NCBI RefSeq assembly: GCF_913064665.1
Contig: NZ_CAJYBT010000003.1
Coordinates: 1 to 64,000 of the forward strand
Source: an uncultured Thioclava sp.
GTDB taxonomy: Bacteria > Pseudomonadota > Alphaproteobacteria > Rhodobacterales > Rhodobacteraceae
Direction of reading: 5' to 3'
DNA length: 64,000 nt
In this document: piece after piece, positions 25,401 through 34,467 of the stretch
How the letters are laid out: every line of letters begins with the position of its first letter
How positions within the stretch are numbered: position 1 is the stretch's first letter
Program-made: the position numbers and the translations under genes
Notes under the pieces: generated by a model
What the model was told of the DNA's origin: nothing
What the model saw: the letters and a program-made list of their open reading frames with translations, nothing else
Databases searched by the model: none

Positions 25401-27012
25401 TGACTTGGCTAAAGTTCTGCCGGAAGAAATGGCTGAGCGGGCGGTATTGCTTGGACAGCACTGCGGGGGGCGTATCATCGCCCATCGAGGCAATCGCCTC
25501 TTTGCCGTCTTCGGCCATCGGCGCGAGGATCTGTTCGATTTCTTCAACCGAATAGCCCGCAGCGATCTGGCGTTTGCGCAGCTCGGCACCCTCGAATTTC
25601 GGGGCTTCGGGCACGTCCCGCAATTGCTCGTTCAGATCGGTGACCTTGCTGACCCATTCCGAGAAGGGCTGTGCATGGGCCAGTTTGTCCTTCAACTCGG
25701 CGTCATGGTAGAGTTTGCCATTGGCCATATCGACCGCAATCATCTGCCCCGGGCCAAGCGCGCCCTTTTCGACAACCATCGACTCGTCAATCGGCACCAT
25801 CCCGGCCTCGGACCCTGCAATCAGCACGCCATCGCCGGTGATGACATAGCGCAGCGGGCGCAAACCGTTGCGATCCAGACCGCCACAGACCCAGCGGCCA
25901 TCGGTCATCGCCAAGGCGGCAGGACCATCCCAAGGCTCGATCACGGCGTTGGAATAGGCATACATATCTTGCAGCGCCTGCGGCATCGCCTCGTCATTCG
26001 ACCACGGTTCGGGCACCAGCATGGTCTTGACCATTGGTGCCGAGCGGCCCGAGCGCACCATCAATTCAAACACCGCATCCAGCGCACCGGAATCTGACGC
26101 ACCCGCCGGGATGATCGGCTTGATATCCTCGGCGCTGTCGCCAAAGGCAGAGCTGGCCATGCGGATCTCGTGGCTTTTCATCCAGTTGATGTTGCCCTTG
26201 ATCGTGTTGATCTCGCCGTTATGGGCCAACATCCGGAAGGGTTGCGCCAGCCACCATTGCGGGAAGGTGTTCGTGGAATAGCGCTGGTGATAGATCGCGA
26301 AAGCCGATTCAAACCGCTCGTCTTTCAGATCGGGATAGAATTCGGCCACTTGCTCGGCCAGCATCATGCCCTTGTAGATAATCGAGCGGCACGACAGCGA
26401 ACAGATATAAAGCCCGGCAATCTGTGCAGCGACGGCGGCTTTTTCGATCCGGCGGCGGATGATGTAAAGCTCGCGCTCGAATTGCTCGTCGTCGATATCC
26501 TTGTCGTTGCGGATCAAGATCTGCTCGATCTCGGGGCGCGTCGAATTGGCCTTTTCCCCCAGAACGCCGGTATTTACCGGAACGTGGCGCCAGCCATAAA
26601 TGTAATGGCCCATCCGCAGCACTTCGGATTCCACGATCGTGCGGCAGCGTTCCTGCGCGCCAAAATCGGTGCGCGGCAAAAAGACCTGACCGACAGCGAC
26701 CATCTTTTCCATGTCGGGCTCATGGCCGGTGCGCCGGATCTGGTCGTAAAAGAACGGGGCGGGGATTTGCACATGGATGCCCGCGCCGTCACCGGTCTTG
26801 CCATCGGCATCAACCGCGCCGCGGTGCCAGATCGCTTTCAGTGCATCAATGCCGTTTTCCACGACCCTGCGGCTTGCCTTGCCGTCGATGGCAACCACCA
26901 GACCGACGCCACAAGAAGATTTTTCATCCTCTTCTTTCCACAGAGAATTTTCATTCATCCACTGGCGTTTGGCTTCCTGAGCTGCAACCCAGGCTTCATC
27001 ATATTTCGTCAT
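22477..27012 (-). CDS. gltB: Glutamate synthase large (alpha) subunit
   Basis: GltB makes two glutamate from glutamine and 2-oxoglutarate with electrons from GltD. The 1511-residue protein shows a short leader removed to expose the nucleophile Cys34 (CGVGLV). The N-terminal glutaminase domain extends to about residue 430. A central and FMN-binding synthase region follows (SGHNGGTGASP). The 3Fe-4S cysteines are in CIMVRQCQSNTCPVGVCT, and the C-terminal beta-helix carries the repeated Gly motif (GGTIIVRPP, GSNGCEYMTGG). ATG 27012 overlaps the upstream hydrolase stop by 14 bases. The size and domain order are normal. Confidence 0.97.
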   Translation of the reverse strand: MTKYDEAWVAAQEAKRQWMNENSLWKEEDEKSSCGVGLVVAIDGKASRRVVENGIDALKAIWHRGAVDADGKTGDGAGIHVQIPAPFFYDQIRRTGHEPDMEKMVAVGQVFLPRTDFGAQERCRTIVESEVLRMGHYIYGWRHVPVNTGVLGEKANSTRPEIEQILIRNDKDIDDEQFERELYIIRRRIEKAAVAAQIAGLYICSLSCRSIIYKGMMLAEQVAEFYPDLKDERFESAFAIYHQRYSTNTFPQWWLAQPFRMLAHNGEINTIKGNINWMKSHEIRMASSAFGDSAEDIKPIIPAGASDSGALDAVFELMVRSGRSAPMVKTMLVPEPWSNDEAMPQALQDMYAYSNAVIEPWDGPAALAMTDGRWVCGGLDRNGLRPLRYVITGDGVLIAGSEAGMVPIDESMVVEKGALGPGQMIAVDMANGKLYHDAELKDKLAHAQPFSEWVSKVTDLNEQLRDVPEAPKFEGAELRKRQIAAGYSVEEIEQILAPMAEDGKEAIASMGDDTPPAVLSKQYRPLSHFFRQNFSQVTNPPIDSLRESRVMSLKTRFGNLKNVLDEDSSQTEIWLLDSPFLANSEFDAMLTQFGEQVTVIDCTFPAGADQEALHDGLTRIRAEAEDAVRSGALHLVLSDEAQDADKVAMPMILATSAVHSWLTKKGLRTFCSINVRAAECIDPHYFAVLIGSGATTVNAYLAEDTIADRITRGLVEGSLVDAMRRYRDAINSGLLKIMSKMGISVLSSYRGGLNFEAVGLSRAMVAEYFPGMHSRISGIGLHGIQHKLEEVHAKGWKGGQDVLPIGGLYKARRTGETHAWGAQTMHMLQTACNRASYDLWKQYSAMMRANPPIHIRDMLDIKSLGKPVPIEEVESITSIRKRFVTPGMSLGALSPEAHKLLNVAMNRIGAKSDSGEGGEDPAHFVPEPNGDNPSAKIKQVASGRFGVTAEYLNHCEELEIKVAQGAKPGEGGQLPGMKVTDLIARLRHSTKGVTLISPPPHHDIYSIEDLAQLIYDLKQINPRCKVTVKLVASSGVGTIAAGVAKAKADVILISGHNGGTGASPATSIKYAGLPWEMGLTEAHQVLAMNNLRERVTLRTDGGLRTGRDIVMAAMMGAEEYGIGTAALIAMGCIMVRQCQSNTCPVGVCTQDPELRAKFTGTADKVVNLITFYAQEVRELLASIGARSLDEVIGRADLLTQVSRGSAHLDDLDLNPLLITVDGWDKIVYDRSKPRNWVPDTLDAEIIRDGARFFEEGEKMQLSYAVRNTLRTIGTRASSHIVKNFGMRNALQPDHLTVKLTGSCGQSLGAFAAPGLKIEVSGDANDYVGKGLSGGTIIVRPPMISPLVASENTIIGNTVLYGATDGYLFAAGRAGERFGVRNSGAKVVIEGCGSNGCEYMTGGVAVILGSIGPNFGAGMTGGMAYLYDPDGVAEDLMNLESLVTCGLGHPHWEAQLKGLIERHAAETGSRKASDILQHWQSERANFLQVCPKEMLVNLSHPLSDEPQAMPAE

Positions 27013-27679
27013 GTCCGGCCTCCTTCGGAGAAAGCGTTAAACCAGCGGCTTCAAATTCGGCGCGCAGCATGCCGCCCGCCGCCTCGATGGCCTGTTGAGC
27101 GCCGCTCGGGCGCCCTTCGATGATGGCTTGCACGATTGGGCGCAATAGACCCTGTTTGTGCAATGAACGTGCCAAAGTATGGCGACGCTCGGGAAAGAGG
27201 TAATGGCGATAGCCCGCATCCTCGGGAAAGCGCGAGGCATGCATCCATTCGTCCTGCATGCCGCCATGCAGCAGCGTGACCACACATTCGCGATCACACG
27301 GATCAGGCACCTTCGGATTGGGCCGTTCCACGATCCGGTCGCGCAAGAACGTCCAGCGGGGTTCCTCGGACATCATATCGGGGCGGACCGAATATCGCGG
27401 CAGGATGGCGAGCACACGGTTTACCGGCGTCATGCCCGCCAGCATGATCGCCTCAGAGCCCCCCATCGAATTGCCGATCGCAATGATGTCACCCGCAGCA
27501 ACCTGTTCGGCGGTCTCTTCGACGATACGCTGAATGGCATCGGCAAGCTCGGGGACATTCATCCAGCTTCGACTGGCATCGGTAATAAACGGCACATTGC
27601 TGCGCCCGATGCTGGTCGTCATGCGCGCAAAGTGGATGTGCAACGGTTTTGGTGCCGCAAGGTGTTCCAGCGCAATCAT
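26999..27679 (-). CDS. Alpha/beta-hydrolase-like protein between gltD and gltB
   Basis: The 226-residue protein has a nucleophile elbow AIGNSMGGSEAIML (Ser in G-N-S-M-G), a region RVLAILPRYSVRP after it, and a possible catalytic His in PERRHTLARSLHKQ. No signal peptide is present, so it is cytoplasmic. Its ATG overlaps the stop of the gene upstream by four bases and its stop lies inside gltB, so it is translationally tied to the glt genes. I do not know a substrate; a thioesterase or peptidase-like role is possible. Confidence 0.65.
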   Translation of the reverse strand: MIALEHLAAPKPLHIHFARMTTSIGRSNVPFITDASRSWMNVPELADAIQRIVEETAEQVAAGDIIAIGNSMGGSEAIMLAGMTPVNRVLAILPRYSVRPDMMSEEPRWTFLRDRIVERPNPKVPDPCDRECVVTLLHGGMQDEWMHASRFPEDAGYRHYLFPERRHTLARSLHKQGLLRPIVQAIIEGRPSGAQQAIEAAGGMLRAEFEAAGLTLSPKEAGHDEI

Positions 27680-28386
27680 CCGCGCCCGCCCGCGGGGGAA
27701 AACCCCGTCATCATCATCTCGCAGTCATATTCGGGCGTCTCGCTTGAAAAGCCCGGATCGCCCGGAAAATCAAACCGCGCTGGGCTGTCGTCATAGGACT
27801 GCGACTCGCCCGAGGCATTTTCGAAACGCTCCGGCCCGCTTAGGAAAAAGCGATATTTCCGGCTGACATATTGCACGCCACTGCGGGTCGACAGCTTTCG
27901 GTTCTGGTCGTCATATTCGCTGAGTTCAAAGCTGCATTTTTCCAGCGGCACACCGTCGATGGTGACGGACTCGCCCGTCAACGTATCGGCACCGACAAAG
28001 CGCTGGGTCTGCGCGAAATTGTTGCGCGTGATGAAATCATAATCATCGCGCCCTGACGCCAAAAGCGTGCTGAACGAGGCGTTGTCTTTCGATGCGCCCT
28101 GATCGAGCCTGTCAATCTCGCCGGTTTCGAGTGATTGGGCCTCGATCCAGCGGGTTTCACTGTCGATATGGCTTAGGAAATAGGCCCCTTTGCCATCGGC
28201 ATAGGAAACCCATTGATCGCCCGCAGGATCAGAAGAACAGGTGTAGTAATTGGCGACCTGGCAGTTGTGCAGTTGCGCGGTCAAATAGACCTCACAGCCC
28301 TTGGGAGGGATGAAATTGGCAGCATAGGCCGGGAGGGCTGCGAAAAGTCCTCCACAGATTGCCTGAAAGAATGCCGCCAAGTTCAT
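27676..28386 (-). CDS. Secreted protein of unknown function
   Basis: A 236-residue protein with a signal peptide (residues 1-23, cleavage likely after AYAA) and a mature domain holding five or more Cys (CEVYLTAQLHNC, YYTC, KCSFELSEYD, YDCEMM). It looks periplasmic, perhaps with disulfides. I do not recognise a family. It sits 39 bases after gltD and is coupled to the hydrolase downstream. Its role in an otherwise cytoplasmic glutamate-synthase operon is unexplained. Confidence 0.65.
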   Translation of the reverse strand: MNLAAFFQAICGGLFAALPAYAANFIPPKGCEVYLTAQLHNCQVANYYTCSSDPAGDQWVSYADGKGAYFLSHIDSETRWIEAQSLETGEIDRLDQGASKDNASFSTLLASGRDDYDFITRNNFAQTQRFVGADTLTGESVTIDGVPLEKCSFELSEYDDQNRKLSTRSGVQYVSRKYRFFLSGPERFENASGESQSYDDSPARFDFPGDPGFSSETPEYDCEMMMTGFSPAGGRG

Positions 28387-28425
28387 CTTTGTGTCTGCCC
28401 TTTTGGCCCTGTCGCTTCGGTGGCA

Positions 28426-29859
28426 CTACTGCGCCGCGACCGCCGCTACGTTTTCGAGGTAGCGCAGGATTTCATCGCCCGCCTCGCGCCCATCACGGAT
28501 CGCCCAAACCACAAGGCTCGCGCCGCGCACGATATCGCCCACCGCGTAAACGCCGGGGATCGAGGTAGCATGCGTGCCAAACTCGGCCTTGACGGTGCCC
28601 CAACGGGTGGTTTCCAGCTCGGCCGTGTCCCATTGCTCGGGCAGGTTTTCCGGCTCAAACCCAAGCGCCTTGATCACCAGATCGGCAGGCTCGTCATAAA
28701 TGCCACCTTCGATCTTTTCGGGGGTTTGACGCCCCGAGGCATCGGGTGCGCCCAGACGCATCTGCTGCACCGAGACCGAAGCCACCGGATTGCCGGCAAA
28801 ACCTGCAGGCGCCGCAAGCCAGACAAATTCCACGCCTTCTTCTTCGGCGTTTTGCACTTCGCGCTGGCTGCCGGGCATGTTGGCACGGTCGCGACGGTAG
28901 AGACATTTCACCGATGTCGCACCCTGACGGATCGCCGTGCGCACGCAGTCCATCGCGGTGTCGCCACCACCGATAACCACGACGCGCTTGCCCTCGGCGT
29001 TCAGCGTGCCGTTTTCGAACTCGGGCACCTCGTCGCCAAAGCTTTTCTTGTTCGACGCCGTCAGGAAATCAATCGCGCGCACGATACCTGACGCATCCGC
29101 GCCCGGATCGGTCAACTCGCGCGTTTTATAGACACCCGCAGCGATCAGAACAGCGTCATGCTTGCCCCGGATCGCATCAAAGGAAATATCCGTGCCGACA
29201 TTGCAGTTCATCACGAACTCGACGCCGCCCTCTTCAAGTTGTTTGACGCGCTGCATGACGATATCTTTTTCCAGCTTGAAGCCGGGGATGCCGTAGGTCA
29301 GCAATCCGCCCGCGCGGTCATAACGGTCATAGACCGTGACCTGCACGCCCGCGCGACGCAGCACATCTGCCGCCGCCAAGCCGCCCGGCCCCGCGCCGAT
29401 AATGGCCACGGATTCAGCGCGATCGCTCATCGGTTTGATCGGTTTGACCCAGCCCATATCAAAGGCAGTGTCGGTGATGTATTTCTCGACCGCGCCGATG
29501 GTGACCGTGCCGTGCCCGGATTGCTCAATCACGCAATTGCCTTCGCACAGGCGATCTTGCGGACAGATGCGGCCACAGATTTCGGGGAAAGTGTTGGTGG
29601 CTTGGCTCAGCTCATAGGCTTCTTGCAGGCGGCCCTCAGCGGTCAGGCGCAGCCAATCGGGGATATTGTTGTGCAACGGGCAATGCGACTGGCAATAGGG
29701 TACACCGCATTGGCTGCACCGACTGGCCTGCTCGGCGGCTTTCTCGGCTGCGAATTCGCGATAAATTTCGCCAAAGTCGTGGGAGCGGACATCTGCGTCA
29801 CGCTTCTGAGGCATCTCCTTCGCCGTTTTGACGAACTTGAGCATCGGTTGCTTGGCCAT
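28426..29859 (-). CDS. gltD: Glutamate synthase small (beta) subunit
   Basis: GltD takes electrons from NADPH through FAD and 4Fe-4S clusters to GltB. The 477-residue protein has N-terminal cluster cysteines (CSQCGVPYCQSHCP and CGRICPQDRLCEGNC), an FAD-binding GAGPGGLAAADVLRRAG and an NADPH-binding VIGGGDTAMDCVRTA, followed by a C-terminal GVYAVGDIVRG. It is transcribed first, ahead of two small genes and gltB. The spacer upstream carries a pair of inverted operator-like repeats. Confidence 0.96.
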   Translation of the reverse strand: MAKQPMLKFVKTAKEMPQKRDADVRSHDFGEIYREFAAEKAAEQASRCSQCGVPYCQSHCPLHNNIPDWLRLTAEGRLQEAYELSQATNTFPEICGRICPQDRLCEGNCVIEQSGHGTVTIGAVEKYITDTAFDMGWVKPIKPMSDRAESVAIIGAGPGGLAAADVLRRAGVQVTVYDRYDRAGGLLTYGIPGFKLEKDIVMQRVKQLEEGGVEFVMNCNVGTDISFDAIRGKHDAVLIAAGVYKTRELTDPGADASGIVRAIDFLTASNKKSFGDEVPEFENGTLNAEGKRVVVIGGGDTAMDCVRTAIRQGATSVKCLYRRDRANMPGSQREVQNAEEEGVEFVWLAAPAGFAGNPVASVSVQQMRLGAPDASGRQTPEKIEGGIYDEPADLVIKALGFEPENLPEQWDTAELETTRWGTVKAEFGTHATSIPGVYAVGDIVRGASLVVWAIRDGREAGDEILRYLENVAAVAAQ

Positions 29860-29931
29860 GTCGGCGCCTCCCTGAGTGAACCTTGGGTGCGCATTGCTAC
29901 ACCGCTTCGCGCGGCAATAAAAGTAAGTGGT

Positions 29932-30002
29932 GCTGACCTAATTGCGATATTTTTCGGGTTGGCGCGACGAAGGCGGCGCAAAATCACTCAAATTAGGTCA
30001 GC
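29932..30002. repeat. Pair of 12-bp inverted repeats upstream of gltD
   Basis: GCTGACCTAATT at 29932-29943 and its exact reverse complement at 29991-30002, 47 bases apart, about 75-145 bases before the gltD start. Spacing and position suit two binding sites of a dimeric regulator, or a long-stem loop; no T run follows. The regulator is unknown. Confidence 0.5.
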
Positions 30003-30075
30003 TTAGTTTACCATTTTGCGAATATGGCGTGATAATTAACGACAGACCGGAGCGCAAAAAGCTGATTCGTTCGCC

Positions 30076-30876
30076 TTAGCCAAGAAAGCCGACCGCAGAC
30101 ATCCCCAGAAGCAAGCCGCCAAAGAGGATTCGATAAATCGCAAAAGCGGTAAAGCGATGGGTCTGGATGAAACCTAGGAGCCATTTGACCGCAATAAACG
30201 CTGTCACGGTCGAGACGACAAAGGCGATGCTCATCGACGTCCAGTTCTCCCCCTGTACGCCGGCGCCGCCGGTAAACTGCTTGAGCAGTTCATAGCCGCT
30301 GGCCGCATACATCGTCGGAATGCCTACGAGAAACGCAAATTCGGTGGCCGCGCCACGGTTTGACGTACCCAACAGCATCGCTGCGAAAATCGTCGCGGCA
30401 GACCGCGAGGTGCCGGGAAAGACTCCCGCCACGATCTGCGCCAAGCCGACAGCAATCGCGACGCGCCACAGAATGACACTGCGGTCGGACTGGTGTTCGG
30501 CGACACGTTCCGCCGCGATCATCCAGATGCCCCCGATCACCAACGCCCAGGCAATCGGCTGGATCGTCGTTGGCAGCTCAAATCCTAGCTTCTTCACGAT
30601 CAGGCCCAGCACGGCGGTGATCAGAAAGGCCACGCTCAGCTTCGCCAGATAGTCGCGGTTCGTAGGCTCACGCCAGTTGGTAAGCAGCTCAACGATCCGA
30701 TGCCAATAAATCAGCGTAACGGCCAGAATAGCGCCCGCCTGAATGACGATGTTATAGGTGTCAGACCGCGCGCCCAGCCAATGTTCGGCAAGCAGCAAAT
30801 GCCCGGTGCTCGAAATCGGAAGGAATTCAGTGATGCCTTCGATCACGCCCAGCAGGACGTCGTTGAAATAGGTCAA
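30076..30876 (-). CDS. uppP: Undecaprenyl-diphosphate phosphatase
   Basis: UppP (BacA) recycles undecaprenyl diphosphate to the monophosphate carrier used for peptidoglycan and glycan synthesis. The 266-residue integral membrane protein carries the two signature motifs EGITEFLPISSTGH (13-26) and FPGTSRSAAT, with about eight hydrophobic segments. The start at 30876 gives the typical MTYFNDVLLGVIEG opening. Its neighbours are unrelated house-keeping genes. Confidence 0.95.
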   Translation of the reverse strand: MTYFNDVLLGVIEGITEFLPISSTGHLLLAEHWLGARSDTYNIVIQAGAILAVTLIYWHRIVELLTNWREPTNRDYLAKLSVAFLITAVLGLIVKKLGFELPTTIQPIAWALVIGGIWMIAAERVAEHQSDRSVILWRVAIAVGLAQIVAGVFPGTSRSAATIFAAMLLGTSNRGAATEFAFLVGIPTMYAASGYELLKQFTGGAGVQGENWTSMSIAFVVSTVTAFIAVKWLLGFIQTHRFTAFAIYRILFGGLLLGMSAVGFLG

Positions 30877-30923
30877 TCTCAGAGGCCTTTGTTAAGGAAT
30901 CAGGATGCGCAAACCGCGCTTAA

Positions 30924-31913
30924 TCACAAAGACTTATGCAGATTTTTGGCAGAGGCTTTGATCGCGTCATACTGACCGCCAGGACGAAAGCGCCACAGAT
31001 AGCCCTCAAGCACCGCGTCCATCGCCATCGGCGTGATGCCCAGATCAGCGAAACCCTTGGCATCAGCAGCCACCACATTATCGGCGCGCAGGTTCTTCAC
31101 CTGATCGCGCGTCAGGATGCGGTTGACCAACAGTCCGCCAGAGACCGTCTGAACCAAATCAAACACGCCACCCATCACGCCCGCGAGCCAGAATGGCAGC
31201 GAGACCACAAAGCGACGACGATTGATCACGCCAAGCATTTTCTTGACCAGATCACGGAAGGTTTCGACATCGGGCCCGCCAAGTTCGTAGATCCCGGGGA
31301 TAACATTGCCATTTGCAGCCATCGCGGCGACCTGAGCTACGTCATCGACATAGACAGGCTGGAATTTCGTATCGCCACCGGTGATCGGGACAACAGGCGT
31401 AAGCCGCGACATCGCTGCGAATTTATTGAAGAACCCGTCTTCATTGCCAAAGATAATCGAGGGCCGCAGGATTACGGCTTGCGGATAGGCCTCTAGCACG
31501 GCGGTCTCGCCAGCGGCTTTGCTGCGCGCATAGGCGCTTTGGCTGTCGGCATCCGCTCCAATGGCAGAGATCTGCACCAGTTTCGCAATACCTTGTTCAG
31601 CGGCAATGCGCGCGACCCGCGCAGCCCCGGCCGTCTGAACCGAATCAAATTTGTTCTTGCCCTCGTTCACGAGGATGCCCACGCAATTGATCACCGCATC
31701 GGCGCCAAACATCACGGCGCGTACGCTGTCTTCGTCGCGAATGTTGCATAGCACCGGCTCTACTTGACCGACAGCGCCATAGGATTTGACAAACAGCGCT
31801 TCATTGGGGCGGCGTACAGCGACGCGAATGCGCCAGCCCTCTTTGGCGAGACTGCGTGCAATATAGCGTCCGACAAACCCAGAACCGCCATAGATCGTGA
31901 CCAGCTTGGACAT
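30924..31913 (-). CDS. Complex I NDUFA9-like NAD(P)-binding protein
   Basis: An atypical extended short-chain dehydrogenase of 329 residues. The nucleotide motif [14 protein letters not shown] is near the start, and an [11 protein letters not shown] segment stands where the active-site Tyr-x-x-x-Lys would be. In alphaproteobacteria this family is called the complex I NDUFA9 subunit family, an assembly or accessory factor, though direct proof in bacteria is limited. I use ATG 31913 (AAAGG upstream); GTG 31919 is the alternative. The C-terminal part includes hydrophobic segments near [11 protein letters not shown]. Confidence 0.82.
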   Translation of the reverse strand: MSKLVTIYGGSGFVGRYIARSLAKEGWRIRVAVRRPNEALFVKSYGAVGQVEPVLCNIRDEDSVRAVMFGADAVINCVGILVNEGKNKFDSVQTAGAARVARIAAEQGIAKLVQISAIGADADSQSAYARSKAAGETAVLEAYPQAVILRPSIIFGNEDGFFNKFAAMSRLTPVVPITGGDTKFQPVYVDDVAQVAAMAANGNVIPGIYELGGPDVETFRDLVKKMLGVINRRRFVVSLPFWLAGVMGGVFDLVQTVSGGLLVNRILTRDQVKNLRADNVVAADAKGFADLGITPMAMDAVLEGYLWRFRPGGQYDAIKASAKNLHKSL

Positions 31914-32073
31914 GCGCACAGGCCTTTCCTTGCAAAGAATTCGTATCTTGATTACCGCCTCGCCCCATCAGGAACAAGGCCTAAGGCGTCTCACAAGCCG
32001 GTGTCGCGAAAATTCGTGCCCTGCCCCGTTGACAGTGCCTTCGGGCCTCTATAGATCGCGCTCCACGACACCT

Positions 32074-32158
32074 GCCCAGGTGGCGGAATTGGTAGACGCG
32101 CACGGTTCAGGTCCGTGTGCCGCAAGGCGTGGAGGTTCGAGTCCTCTCCTGGGCACCA
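32074..32158 (+). tRNA. tRNA-Leu (anticodon CAG)
   Basis: An 85-base type II tRNA with a 7-bp acceptor stem (GCCCAGG with CCTGGGC), anticodon CAG at 32108-32110 in a TTCAGGT loop, a long variable arm typical of leucine tRNAs, a T loop GGTTCGAGTCC and an encoded CCA end (32156-32158). It reads the CUG codon, the main leucine codon in such GC-rich genomes. Confidence 0.95.
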
Positions 32159-32161
32159 AAA

Positions 32162-32198
32162 AAAGAGCCCCAAGAAACTCAGTTTCTTGGGGCTCTTT
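32162..32198 (+). terminator. Terminator of the tRNA-Leu gene
   Basis: A perfect 16-bp stem (32162-32177 with 32183-32198) with a 5-base loop follows the tRNA by three bases and ends in CTTTCTATTTT. Confidence 0.88.
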
Positions 32199-32369
32199 CT
32201 ATTTTATCGCCCCGTTCCCACAAATGAAAAGGGCTAGGTCTTTCTCAAATGATTTGCGGCCATGTCATCGAAAATTGAGTGATGCGCCTTGATCGTATTT
32301 CTTCGAACGACGAGGTCTCGGTCGAAATTGTCATTCAGCTATGGCGAGGACGGATTGGGAAGTGTCGCA

Positions 32370-32837
32370 TCAGCGTTCCAATCGTAGAATCTTATCGAGC
32401 GAAAAAACACCGGGTCCTTTCGTGATCACGATCAGAAAGCAGATTGCCCAAAGCCCATGCGTTAGCCATGCATCCGGAAAGACAAAAATTTGAATGACAA
32501 GTGTCATCACCAGCAAAGCCAGCGCAGACGCGCGCGTAAAGAGACCCAAAACCAGAAAGATCGGCATCAGATGCTCGGCAAAGGTCACGGCAACCGCTGC
32601 GATATGTGGGGGAATGACGGGTAGGGCATAGATCTGCTCAAACAGCGTGTAGGTCGAGTCCTTGATTGAGAGGCCATCAACTTTGGTGCGACCGGATTGC
32701 CAAAAGATAACGGCCGGAAAAAGGCGAGCGGCCAGCAAGACGACGCTATCTGGAATACGTCCACCCAACTTTGTGACGTGCGAATATAGGTGAATCAGTC
32801 TCTGATTGGTGCTTTTTTCCAAGGTCTGAAACGTCAT
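32370..32837 (-). CDS. DoxX-family membrane protein of the bufferin operon
   Basis: A 155-residue DoxX-like protein with four hydrophobic segments ([59 protein letters not shown]) and a [18 protein letters not shown] core typical of the family. It is the fourth gene of the DUF2282-DUF692-DUF2063-DoxX operon, overlapping the gene before it by four bases. In Caulobacter bufferin operons a DoxX gene follows bufC; its role is not known, perhaps electron or quinone linked membrane chemistry. Confidence 0.85.
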   Translation of the reverse strand: MTFQTLEKSTNQRLIHLYSHVTKLGGRIPDSVVLLAARLFPAVIFWQSGRTKVDGLSIKDSTYTLFEQIYALPVIPPHIAAVAVTFAEHLMPIFLVLGLFTRASALALLVMTLVIQIFVFPDAWLTHGLWAICFLIVITKGPGVFSLDKILRLER

Positions 32838-33586
32838 TTCATCCTCCCATCATTGATGTCTGTGATTAGATCGTTGCGGATCAAAAGGACCAGCGCCTCA
32901 GTGAGATCAAAGTCTGGTCCCGCTTTGGCGCATGCGGTTGCAAGCGTTTGTCGGGCCAGAATCTGTTGCAGAAAACATGCAATCTCTGGCGGGATCAGCT
33001 CAGTGATCATGCTTGCAACGCCGCGCCGCGCGATCAGCACCGTTTCGGGAAGCCAATTCTCCGGTGCTGGCGGCGCGGGGCCACCGGGTTGCTGAGACGC
33101 CCAGATGCTTCCAGCAGGCGTCGCGAGGTTCAGCACTTGCACAGAGGCGTGCAGGCAGATGCTATGGTGCTGGGCCAAACTCTTGAGGCGCTCTGAGCTA
33201 GAAGGTTTGGCATCGCAAGCGTGATAGGCCCGGCTGCGTGCCCATTCGATACGCGCAACATCGCGAAGATAGGGGAGCGTCGAAAGTGTCTCTAACGAAG
33301 CCAAAAACTCGGGAAACTCAACGCCCCAGTCGGTTAAATTCGGGCTGCGCGGGGGGTGGTGTTCGATGAATATCTGCGCCACGCCCGCAAAACAGTCCGT
33401 GCCGACCAGGCGCTCAACCGCGGGAAACTGCCGTGCCAGGGCACGCGAAAGCCCGTAGGCGACATTGTTGCGATAGACATTGAAGCGCTGGGCAATCTCT
33501 GTCGGATCACCCGCTTGCGCCCCCAAAGGGAGATGATCGCTGCCAAGCGCGGTTTGGAAACTGCGGGCGAACTCAAGATGCGAGGG
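32834..33586 (-). CDS. DUF2063-containing partner of the MNIO enzyme (BufC-like)
   Basis: A 250-residue protein with the DUF2063 N-terminal domain ([41 protein letters not shown]). The rest (about 120-250) resembles the C-terminal part of BufC/HvfC-type partners. These partner proteins deliver the precursor to DUF692 (MNIO) enzymes. The start at ATG 33586 lies 14 bases inside the end of the MNIO gene, and the stop overlaps the DoxX ATG. The position and domain support BufC. Confidence 0.85.
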   Translation of the reverse strand, partial: PSHLEFARSFQTALGSDHLPLGAQAGDPTEIAQRFNVYRNNVAYGLSRALARQFPAVERLVGTDCFAGVAQIFIEHHPPRSPNLTDWGVEFPEFLASLETLSTLPYLRDVARIEWARSRAYHACDAKPSSSERLKSLAQHHSICLHASVQVLNLATPAGSIWASQQPGGPAPPAPENWLPETVLIARRGVASMITELIPPEIACFLQQILARQTLATACAKAGPDFDLTEALVLLIRNDLITDINDGRMK

Positions 33587-34412
33587 CATGGCGCGTGTCC
33601 TCAAGACGTTGGGCGGCACGATGCGCCTCGGCGAAGAGCGTGGCAAAGTCAGGCACGTCATTGTCCCATTCAACCAGGCTTGGAATGGGGCCAAATTTCG
33701 AGACTATCTCACCAAAAAGTGCCCATACAGGCTCACTCACCGCCTTGCCATGCGAGTCGATCAAAAGCGGGCCCGAGGGCAACTCTTCGCTGTCATGACC
33801 CGCCAAATGGATTTCCCCAACTGCGTGCATTGCAAAGGCATCAAGATAGGCACGCGGATCGCTGCGATGGTTCACGCAAGAGACGAAGACATTGTTCACA
33901 TCCAACAACAGACCACAGCCGGTGCGCTGCGCGATCTGTGCGAGAAACACGGTTTCGGGAATGTCGGATTGTGCGAATGTCAGATAAGTCGCTGGGTTTT
34001 CGAGTAAAATCTTGCGGCCAAGAACCTCTTGCAGGCGATCTATGTGATCACACACGATATCCAGCGTCTCAGCGGTATAGGGGAGAGGCAGGAGGTCATG
34101 CATCCAAGTGCCCCCATGGCTTGCCCAGGCGAGATGCTCGGAAAAGCTTTCGGGCTGATAGCGATCGCATAATGCCTTGAGGCGAGTCAGATGAGGCTCG
34201 TCCAGCGGATCTGGGCCGCCAATCGAAAGCCCGACACCATGGACAGAGATGGCATAGTTTTCGCGAAGCCGCTCGAGCATCGCATGCGGCATGCCGCCAG
34301 CATTCATATAGTTCTCGGCGTGAACCTCAAAGAAGCCCAAGTCAGGTTGTGTCTCTATTATCGCTGGAAAATGCTCTGGCTTGAAGCCGAGGCCCGTTTT
34401 TGCAGGTAACAT
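33573..34412 (-). CDS. DUF692 multinuclear non-heme iron-dependent oxidase (BufB-like)
   Basis: A 279-residue MNIO-family enzyme, a TIM barrel binding two or three iron ions. Metal-ligand blocks typical of the family are visible: [74 protein letters not shown] and [11 protein letters not shown]. Characterised members oxidise cysteines of a partner peptide; in Caulobacter BufB converts Cys of the DUF2282 peptide to thiooxazole. The start at ATG 34412 has GGAGG; a longer frame overlaps the precursor gene and is rejected. Confidence 0.92.
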   Translation of the reverse strand: MLPAKTGLGFKPEHFPAIIETQPDLGFFEVHAENYMNAGGMPHAMLERLRENYAISVHGVGLSIGGPDPLDEPHLTRLKALCDRYQPESFSEHLAWASHGGTWMHDLLPLPYTAETLDIVCDHIDRLQEVLGRKILLENPATYLTFAQSDIPETVFLAQIAQRTGCGLLLDVNNVFVSCVNHRSDPRAYLDAFAMHAVGEIHLAGHDSEELPSGPLLIDSHGKAVSEPVWALFGEIVSKFGPIPSLVEWDNDVPDFATLFAEAHRAAQRLEDTRHALAS

Positions 34413-34434
34413 TTGCGCCTCCGTGATTGGGTAA

Positions 34435-34458
34435 TGGGGCAGACACAAGCCTGCCCCA
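34435..34458 (-). promoter_or_regulatory. Hairpin between precursor and MNIO genes
   Basis: An 8-bp stem (34435-34442 with 34451-34458) with an 8-base loop in the 55-base gap. No T run follows, so it may protect the precursor mRNA end or limit read-through rather than fully terminate. Confidence 0.5.
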
Positions 34459-34467
34459 GAAGTGTGA

